A stretch of 64,000 bases of DNA, from the NCBI GenBank assembly GCA_963691705.1, contig OY829537.1, positions 64,146,304-64,210,303 on the forward strand, given 5' to 3'. The notes beneath the pieces were generated by a model. The model had not been told where the DNA came from. It searched no databases and saw nothing but the letters and a program-made list of their open reading frames with translations. Of this stretch, positions 55,829 to 64,000 are shown in pieces. Position 1 is the first letter of the stretch. The number at the start of each line of letters is the position of its first letter. Source of the DNA: Viola odorata. Lineage: Eukaryota; Streptophyta; Magnoliopsida; Malpighiales; Violaceae. The translations under genes and the position numbers were made by a program.

Positions 55829-56894
55829 TAGGGGTGTTCACGGGTCGGGTATCCTACTCGTTTGTGCTTTCGGTTCAAGTACCCAATTTGATTGGTTCGG
55901 TTTGAATCGTTGACTTTTTTACCCAGTCAGATTAGGTACCCATTTGACCGGGTACCCAATTGAATCGGATCAGTTTGGTTCGTTAAATTTGTTAATGTCA
56001 AATATGAGTTTCGGTTTCAAATTTTGAGTTTTAACAATTGGATCGGTTTAATCAATCGGGTTATTCTCGTAAATTAAGTTCAGTTTTACTAGTTGGTCAT
56101 TTTTTTTATGAATTAATGTTTTTGTAATTCATTATTTAATATAAAATTTAAAATTGATGTGCGGTTTTCTAGTATTTTTATTTATCGAAAATATGTAATT
56201 CAATCACGTAAGTTGTGAGTTTTAAACTTGTAAATAATTAAATAGTATATAGATAAATCACAATATATTTTAGACATTCATTAGTTATTAATGATGAAAC
56301 TTGATCAGTCAATTATAAATAAATTCAATATGTATAATAAAAACTAAATAAATATATGTATTTTAACTTTAGTTAATTATTTTAATCAAATATCTGAATA
56401 ATTATTATATAGTTTTCATATGTTACTTGTCCAAGCATAAATAAATGAAAATCATTAAAAAATTAAATATGACTAGTATATATTTAGTACAAGTCCAAAA
56501 AAAATTAGTAGAATGCAATGCTTAAGTTATGTATCAATAGTGATAATATATGTGTGTTTACACATCGAAAAATAAAAAATATTTATTTACTCTCTCTATA
56601 TAATAAAATTGGCTCAATGTAGGTTGAGTTCTTAATCAAAGTTCTTTATATTTGGTTTTTCAGATCGGTTTAAATCGATTTACGTTCGGATTGGTTCAAT
56701 TTGGATTGTTCGGTTATCCAATTATTTTCGGATCGGGTATCCAATACTCAAACAAAAATTTGGTTTAGTTTCAGATCGGGTTCCTTTTTCCCAATTTCGG
56801 TTTGGGTACCAAAATTTTCAGATTGGTTCTCAACTAGTTGAATTTGAATTTTTGGGTTTCGGATTTTCAGGTTTCAGATTTTTTCACAACCTTA
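55829..56894. mobile_element. hAT-type non-autonomous element
   Basis: Flanked by CTTCCACC (55821-55828) and CTTCCACG (56895-56902), an 8-bp duplication with one mismatch. Ends are TAGGGGTGTTCAC and, on the other strand, TAAGGTTGTGAAA. The interior is rich in GGTTCGGTTT/ATCGGTTT words, common subterminal motifs of hAT MITEs. 1066 bp, no transposase. A paralogous empty site near 52015-52030 supports the insertion. Confidence 0.75.
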
Positions 56895-57225
56895 CTTCCA
56901 CGTTTTCATTATACAACTAAAAACAATTAGGCTGCGTTCACTAACGAAAATTTTCTGTTTTGCAAAATTTTCTGTTTTTGCAAAACAACAGAAAATTTTG
57001 CAAAATTTTCAATTCTGTTTCACAGCTACAGTACGTTTTCTGCTTTACAAAATGCATTTTTCAGCCATAGAAAACTCGAAATTGTATTCACCTAACAACT
57101 ATTTCTTATTTTTTTGAAAAACAAAAGCTACTACTTTTGTTAAATAAATTTTATTTTAATTTAAAAATAATGCTAATATTTTTTTGAAAAAAAAAATAAT
57201 AAACTAAATAGTAGCCTATTTTAAG

Positions 57226-57720
57226 TTTGTTAAAAATCAAATGTAAATATTCTAAATATATTTATGTCTAAATTGAAAAGCACAAACCATTTAGGAGAAA
57301 AAAAAATTGGAAAATGTTTGAAAATTTTCCAAAATCTGTTTTACAGCAACATTTTGCAAATGGAAAATTTTCAGCAAAATTTTCAGTTTTGCAATTGCAA
57401 AACAGATTTTCAGAATTAACACTACAAGTTTAGAAAATTTTGCAAACGCCATATTTGAAGTTTTGCAATTGCAAAACGATTTTTCAGAATCAACACTACA
57501 AGTTTAGAAAAAATGTAAAAAATCCAAAAAAATGTAAAAAATCCCAAAACAATGTAAAAAATCCCAAAAAAATGTAAAAATTCCAAAACAAATTTAAAAT
57601 TCCCAAAAAATGTAAAAAATCCAAAAAATGCAAAAATTCTAAACAAAATTAATCTAAAAATCCTGAAAAGAATTTAAAAATTCCGAAAAAAATATAAAAA
57701 TAATAAAAAATAGTCTTGAA
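57226..57720. repeat. First copy of a ~400-bp internal duplication
   Basis: Starting GTTAAAAATCAAATGTAAATATTC, this block recurs at 58433-58830 with about 10% differences and indels. It includes TTTTGCAATTGCAAAAC palindromes and a run of AATGTAAAAAATCC-like short repeats (57500-57660). Confidence 0.75.
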
Positions 57721-58432
57721 TTATTTGGACATGAAATTATTTGTTCAAAAAAATTGTAGAAATCCAAAAGAAAATTAATTAATCAATAATTTCGAATAAA
57801 ATTGTAAAATTCAAAATGGAATTAAAAATTAAATATAAATATAATAATTTCCGTTCATGAAAATAAAATACATATAAAATAGTCTTGAATTATTTGTTCA
57901 TGACATGAATACTACAAATTTAAACTCGATTGAACTAAAAAATATATTTTTTTTGTCACTATCCGATCCGGTTCTGATAACTATGGTCCAAGAATATAGA
58001 CTAAAATTTGTGACTTGGATTTATATTTCTTAATTATTGGTCCAAGTTGGTAAAGGAAATCTAAGGAGAAGTGGGTTTATCATTATAAAATTCATCATTG
58101 GACGGATAAACGTGGCATAAGCAGGATCATCTAGACACAATCAACGGCCATTGACGTTGACGCCTCCGAAGCAAATAAAAGTCTCCACGCGCTCTCTTCA
58201 GTTGTCAGGAAGCATGCAATAGCACGTGAGCAAACTAATTGCTCATAGTATGATTGCAGTCGGCCGGTTGGTAATTCCAACCTCATCTACATTTTTACTG
58301 ATATTTTTACTACTAATCAAATAACTCATTGACTTCTCCATTATATATTAAATGGTTCTCCCTCCATTCCCAAAAGAATGACGTTTACTATTCTGGCATG
58401 TATTTCAAGGCGGCCGGATGACTCACTATTTG

Positions 58433-58830
58433 TTAAAGATCAAATATAAATATGCTAAATATATTTATGTCTAAATTCAAAAGCATAAGCCATTTAGGGA
58501 GAAAAAAATTTTGGAAAATTTTCAGAAAATTTTCCAAAATCTGTTTCACAGCAACATTTTGCAAATGGAAAATTTTCAGCAAATTTTTCAGTTTTACAAT
58601 TGTAAAACAGATTTTCAAAATTAACACTGCAAGTTTAGACAATTTTGCAAACGCCATATTTGAATTTTTGCAATTGCAAAACGGTTTTTCAGAATTAACA
58701 CTATAAGTTTAGAAAAAATGTAAAAATTCCAAAAAATGTATAAATTTCCAAAAAAAGTTAAAAAATCTATAAAAAAAATTAATCTAGAAATTCAGAAAAA
58801 ATGTAAAAACTCTAAAAAAAAATTAGGAAT
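58433..58830. repeat. Second copy of the ~400-bp internal duplication
   Basis: Matches 57226-57720 starting at GTTAAAGATCAAATATAAATATGC. The short-repeat tail is reduced here. Confidence 0.75.
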
Positions 58831-59241
58831 ATTTAGTATTTACTTATTTAGTATTTATTAAACTAATGCTTGTATGTAAATATTGATCTAATTTTATTCG
58901 TATGAGTTTAATTAGGAGTATTGATTAATTAAGACAATTAGAACATTGGAATCAATTTACCAGGATTAATTTTAGATAAATATAAAAAAATGTGTATCTT
59001 TAGCCATATTTATTCTTATTTGTTTAGGATGTGTGAAGTTATTTATTTTAAATTGAGTTTGTATTTATTTCATAATGTAACTTTCGATAATAACATGATA
59101 AAAAATGTTATTCATTACAATGTTAAACATTGAATTTTACTCATATGATTTTAATTAGAAGCATTAGTTAGTTAAATATCAATTATGAAATATTTTTAGC
59201 ACAATTTGTATCAATTTACATAAATTACAAGGGTAGATATG

Positions 59242-61778
59242 TGTCGCACCCCCTTTTTCATTGAAAACGAATTTAGGATCGGGACGGGCCACAATGCGAG
59301 ACAAGCGTTGGACTTGTCTTAACATCATGCGAAATGAAGTCGCCACCCTAATTTTCTAAGGTTTAGGGAACCTAATTGTCATGGCATAAAAATAAACAAA
59401 CTAAGGCACAATGGTCTAAACTAAAGAACGATGCTTCGAGGTCGTATTCATGGACTTGGGAAGGTGTTAAGCACCCAAGTCACATCCTTACAAAAGGTTA
59501 CCGGTATACGAGGTGTTTTGAGAAAAATATTTTAAACATGTAATTTGGGCCCTCTAAGGTAATGTTACATCTTAGCATTTAGGACTTGTTATTTCTGTTT
59601 GGGTCCGAGGGATGGGGTTACCATTTTTTCTCGATGCTAGAGCGGACGTTCCCCCCTTATCATTGGGCCATGCATGACTTAATTATTTACTACGTGATTC
59701 TATCATAGTGAAACTAACATCGTACCGATTAATGTATGCATCTTATGGTTGGCATGGCCTTTGAAGCCAACATCCTCATGTATCAATGTAACAATTAATT
59801 TCATGGCATTTAAACGCAAGTGATTTAAACATGGTATGCATGTGGGTTGATTTTAATTTTAACAATTCTATATGTCATGCATACGAGTGGGTGGGTTCTC
59901 ACGCCTTCTAAGTGGTCATGCATACGATATGATTGAGGTTTTAATATTTCTAATAAACATCCATTCAAAGCATAAAAATAAATAAAAGGGTTTAAGATAA
60001 ACTTACCCAATTTGACGAACCCCGATCAATCCGTTCCTTCAAAACCGAAGTCAACGACAATTCATAATAAAATAGGTATAAACAAACATACATGATTTTT
60101 AACTAATTATCTAATTAATTATTACAAACCACAATTAAAATAATTACTTAAATAATTATTACAAACCACAATTAAAATAATTACTTAAATAATTATTACA
60201 ACGATAATTAAAATAATTATTACAACGATCGCTTGACAAAAATAAATCGACGGGCCTCGATGACTGGGCCCAACAGTTGGGCCCACTGCACCTGCCCCTG
60301 ACCAGCCCAAGGGCTAAGCCCTTTTCTCTTTTCTCACGCTGGGCCTGCACGGCCCAGCTCCTTCTTTTCCTTTCCTGGACGCGTCAAGCGTCCTTGCTCA
60401 TTCCTTTTTCCTTTCCTTGCTTGCCAAGGCCATGACCACTCCTTAAATTAGAACAGCAGCCCATCACCTTTCCCTTCTGTTCATCGTCTTCCTCTCTCGC
60501 CTGCACAGCCAACCAGCAGCGACGGAGCTCGCACAGCAGCAAACCAGCAACTGCAACGACACTTCGTCTTCAACCTCCAGCCGACCAGCAACCAACCAGC
60601 ATCAAGGCACGACGGCAAGGGAGAGCAGCCGTGGCAACGGAGCAGCACCGCGGCGATAGCGGCAACAGCTACAACAGAGCACGACAGCGGCGGCGAACAA
60701 CAGCCACTTCGACCTAAATCCGGCCAAAAAATGATCCTCGCAATATCAGTAACTCAACCAAACCATCACAGTGCGTGAATTCAAGCAAAACAGCAATCAA
60801 TATAATTAAAACAGTAAATTGAATTAATTAACCAAAGCTTAAAATTAACGGGAAACGTCAAGCAATTCGACGAAGTCAATCAACGGATTTAACTTGAAAT
60901 GACAACAACAATTAATTAAACATTAAACAAACAATTAATTTCTTCCAGAACAAGAATGATTAATTGCTTGGAAATAGTTGCAGAAAAAATGATTAAAAGG
61001 CAATCTTGAATAAATTGAAAGTAGAGGGAGAGAGTGAATAGAAGGGAGGGACTAGAGCCGGATTGGTCCTCCCTCTTTTAATGGTGAAGGTGCAAGGTAT
61101 TTATAGGGAAAGAGCCGCGAGGAGTGTGTGGTTGTTTGGCCGCGCGTGGGGCCCAACGGCGAGTGGCGGTGCACAGTCCGGAGTGGTGAGCAAGTCTTGT
61201 GTCTTGTGGCTGGGAAGAAATGGAAGCTTCGATTGATTGGAAAGGTTGTGGCCAGAGGTGGAGTGTGCTTGAGTTTTGCGTTTAATGCTTGAAGAAAAGG
61301 GAGGAAAGGTGATGATGAAAGTGGAAAGGTGATAAAATGAGTTTGGGCCGTTGGATGTGCATACTTAAGTCAAAGTATGTTGATCCAACGACTGTGATCA
61401 AGGTGAGGTGGAAAATGCTTAATGCTTAATTAATCGGTTCGAACTATCAGTACGAGAAATCTCGTAAAAACTGATAATAAATCCGAACGAAAACCACTAC
61501 GACATGTAATAAAATATAAGGGATGAAATGATGCGAACGAAAATTCGAACTCAATTTCCTAAATGGAAATATTTTATTTAAGGTTTAAAAGTTCGTCCAG
61601 AACCCGATAACAGCTCAAATGATGTAAAAAGGCAAAAAAAACTAAAATAACGCGAAATGAAGTAAAAAGTAAGATAACAGCAAATGATCAAAAATTGACA
61701 GAGATTCGATTTAAACAAGCTGATAATGCGATAAGCGAAAAAAAGTGCTAAACATGTGTCAAAAATCGGGTATCAACA
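59242..61778 (-). mobile_element. Solo LTR, Ogre-related, minus strand, perfect 5-bp duplication
   Basis: Minus-strand ends are TGTTGATACCCGATTTTTG... and GGGGGTGCGACA. ATATG flanks both sides (59237-59241 and 61779-61783). Length 2537 bp. It contains TATA (61098-61105), a hairpin (61349-61390), a PBS-like box (59332-59345), a GGGCC-rich block (60250-60360), a CAGC-rich stretch (60500-60720) and a 47-bp tandem duplication (60110-60200). No internal retroelement sequence is left. Confidence 0.9.
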
Positions 61779-62023
61779 ATATGTTTAAAATAACATTATT
61801 ATTTTTTTAGATTAATAATATGAATTTATTGAACTAGAGTAAAAAAAAAAAAATTTTAAATTTTTTGCAAAACAGAAAATTTTGCAAAAAATTGGCTGTG
61901 AAACAGCTTTTGCAAAATTTTCAGAAAATTCTCCGTAACTAAACAACCCCTTAATTTCCCATTTTTTTCCGCAAAAAGCTTCACCGCCAAAGATTTAATA
62001 AAAAAAATCTACTCTTGTGTTAA

Positions 62024-62720
62024 CGACAGAAATAACCTCCATATCGATGGTCATTTCCGTCGATAACGTGTTTCGATGGATGGTCCGTCAAAATATTTGG
62101 GCGCTAACCAAAAAATATTAGCGCAAAACACTTTGTAGAGAAAAGTCCGTCGAAACGCTTTCGACCGACTTTTATCCGTTGAAATATTTGGGCGCTAACG
62201 AAAGAATGTTGGCTCCCCAACTTAGCGGGAAACCTTTTTGAGGGAAAAGCCCGTCAAAAGCTTTTCGACCGCTAAACTCATTGAAATGTGTTAATTTTTT
62301 GACCGAAAAGACGTTGATATTAGAGGAATTCCTTCGACGAGAAAGGCCATCGATGAACCTCTTAGGTTCTGACGGACATAGCTGTCGAATACAACCTTTG
62401 ACGGTAAGGTGGTCGAAAACATTTCTCATGTCTCAAGGGACGCAGCCGTCGATGAGGGAAAACTAATTTCGACGACGTTGTTCGTTGAAATAGATGGAGG
62501 TTTTTCGACGGTTATTCAGTCGAAAATGGATCTTACCTCTTTCGCTATTTAGGTACATTCCATTTAGGGTTTAGGGTTTGGGGTTTAGGCGTTCTTCGTC
62601 CTGGTTTTGGCGTTGTCTGTCGAAACAAATGGAAGTTTTTCGACGGATATTCCGTCAAAAATGGATCTCACCATTTCCGACGGAGAAGTCCATCGCTAAT
62701 TAGGCACATTCCGTCAGATA
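62024..62720. mobile_element. CACTA-like subterminal fragment
   Basis: Many TTTCGACGGA/TCCGTCGAAA-type motifs in both orientations, like those of copies A and B but of a different sequence family. Includes a ~133-bp tandem duplication (TTTTTCGACGG at about 62503 and 62637) and a telomere-like run at 62563-62589. No CACTA terminus is visible, so this is a remnant. Confidence 0.55.
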
Positions 62721-63098
62721 TTTAATTTCCATTCTTTGTATAATAGTTTTTATAGTTAAATTGTTTATTATACAATGTACATTTAAATAAAAGATTGAAT
62801 AACTCATACAATTAATCAATAGTAATTAAATACCCCATTAATTAACAATATACATACACAATAATGAGAAAATTACTTATATTATATAATTAATAGTCCT
62901 TAATTACTCATTAATTTTTAAAATAAACAGGTTATACTACATATACACATTAGATTGATATCATATATATATACTCTGAATTATTTTTATAGATTTTGTT
63001 TATTAATTTTACATTGATATCATAGAGTATGATTTTTTTTTTAATTTTGTTTAATATTTATATATATAAATACGTCTATTGAAAAAGTAAATGTTATA
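62721..63098. other. Very AT-rich spacer
   Basis: Contains ATATATA runs. No gene or element recognised. Confidence 0.5.
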
Positions 63099-63358
63099 CT
63101 CCCTCTGTTTTTTAATAATTGTCGCTTTTCTACGAATTTTTACTGTTCATAATACTTGTCATTTTATCGATTTCGATGTATATATTTTGTGCAAATAACA
63201 AAAAAAAAATTATGCATCAACCCAATTTGATGATGGTGTGATAATTTGAGTGGAAATTAGGAGAAAAAATGAAACAATGTGGAATAAAATAAGATTAAAG
63301 ATCATTGTTTTCAATTTTTTACTATTCTAAAACGTCTGCTATTAAAAGACAGAGGGAG
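63099..63358. mobile_element. Stowaway (Tc1/mariner-type) MITE
   Basis: Starts CTCCCTCTGTTTTTTAATA and ends with its inverted counterpart (TATTAAAAGACAGAGGGAG), flanked by TA on both sides (63097-63098 and 63359-63360). 260 bp, non-coding. Confidence 0.9.
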
Positions 63359-63514
63359 TATATACTAACTAATATTTAATTCGAGCATTATATAATCTTA
63401 TAATTATTATATTTAAGTAAATTTCTATAGTGTAGTAAGTTCACGTTAATGACTTCATTAATTTTTGCAAGCCTTTTTCTCAAAATTAAAAAGTTTTCTT
63501 CATATACATGTTGA

Positions 63515-63605
63515 TGACTTAGTTCATTAATTTTTGTAAGTTCATGTTGATGACTTACAACAATTAATGAACTAAGTCATTATATAAGTCATCAACATGA
63601 ACTTA
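63515..63605. repeat. Overlapping perfect inverted repeats
   Basis: Arms 63515-63532 and 63562-63579 (TGACTTAGTTCATTAATT) are exact complements. A second 21-bp pair, 63537-63557 and 63585-63605 (TAAGTTCATGTTGATGACTTA type), interleaves with it. Both cannot pair fully at once. Confidence 0.93.
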
Positions 63606-64000
63606 CTAAAAACTTTTAGTTCGAGCAACGGATTTTGTGAACTCATTAAGCTACTGAATATACTATTGTTGCATGTATGTCATGTATAAATTTTTGGTGA
63701 GTAACGTTTTTATTAAGTGTACGTACTAACTTAAGTAGGAGAAAATGTATTGACTAAAGTTAACAATTTTTGAATATTCTTATTTGGTTAATGATTGAAG
63801 GATGTATTTTCATATATGTTGTATAAGTATTTATACCAAGAGTTTTACGAGAAACATATCAAGTAATTATTGAAAAACAAACTGATACTCGGTGAAACTC
63901 AAATCGTCTACAATACGGTCTCTAAAACATACGGAGTTTGCATCGAGCAAATTGAAACTATTTTAAATGCATAAAGATGATAAAGTCAAATTTATACCGA
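63606..64000. other. AT-rich DNA, nothing recognised
   Basis: No open frame over 60 codons, no element ends. Confidence 0.5.

Larger units (their letters stand above)
56930..61950. mobile_element. TIR element with TTA target duplication, interrupted by a solo LTR
   Basis: TTA lies at 56927-56929 and 61951-61953. Left end GGCTGCGTTCACTAACG, right end (reverse complement) GGGGTTGTTTAGTTACG, followed on both sides by AAATTTTCTG/TTTTGCAAAATTTTC words. A paralogous sequence with an empty site (ATAATTAATTTCC, about 52048) supports the insertion. It contains two copies of a ~400-bp block (57226-57720 and 58433-58830), a Stowaway-like end at about 58360 and a solo LTR (59242-61778). No transposase frame. 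Confidence 0.6.

Overview
The window is plant nuclear DNA, most likely from a eudicot. Almost everything in it is transposon sequence: nested Ty3/gypsy LTR retrotransposons of several plant-specific lineages (CRM-like, Athila, Tat/Ogre, and a gag-only TR-GAG type), CACTA (En/Spm) DNA transposons, and hAT, Stowaway and PIF/Harbinger-like elements. These sit in AT-rich, intron-containing DNA. No prokaryotic, organellar, rRNA or tRNA genes were seen. The species cannot be named from the sequence. Divergences quoted here were counted by eye.

Positions 1-1923 are AT-rich DNA with at most one weak terminal exon. Positions 1924-45993 are one large nest. A CACTA transposon (copy A, left end at 2184, accessory gene on the minus strand) is cut by three LTR retrotransposons, each with a 5-bp target duplication: a young CRM-like element (2190-9747, ACTAC), a decayed Athila (11154-23790, GTTAT) and an 18-kb defective Ogre (24754-42842, ATAAG). 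The Ogre is itself split by a minus-strand gag-protease-only element (29015-32551). A second, uninterrupted copy of the same flank plus CACTA end (copy B, 43778-45993) keeps the empty target sites of the CRM-like and Athila insertions.

Positions 45994-64000 hold dispersed elements: two minus-strand solo LTRs related to the Ogre LTR (47372-48658 and 59242-61778), two hAT-type elements with 8-bp duplications, two long elements with TTA duplications and imperfect terminal inverted repeats, a complete Stowaway MITE, and a fragment rich in CACTA-type subterminal repeats. One of the TTA elements (52087-55539) carries the only plausible cellular-type gene in the window, a minus-strand spliced gene for a predicted 132-residue protein.

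The elements do not form a pathway. The CRM-like element is nearly complete (gag, protease, RT, RNase H, integrase), with two in-frame amber codons. The Athila has many stops, every one explicable by a C-to-T change on one strand. The Ogre has lost its RT core. The gag-only element has no polymerase and would need enzymes from elsewhere. The most interesting signals are heat-shock-element arrays just upstream of the TATA box in the gag-only LTRs, a hairpin conserved in position across Ogre-type LTRs, a non-coding 3' module shared by the Athila and Ogre elements, dimeric tandem arrays in the Ogre 3' region, and the gene-carrying TIR element.
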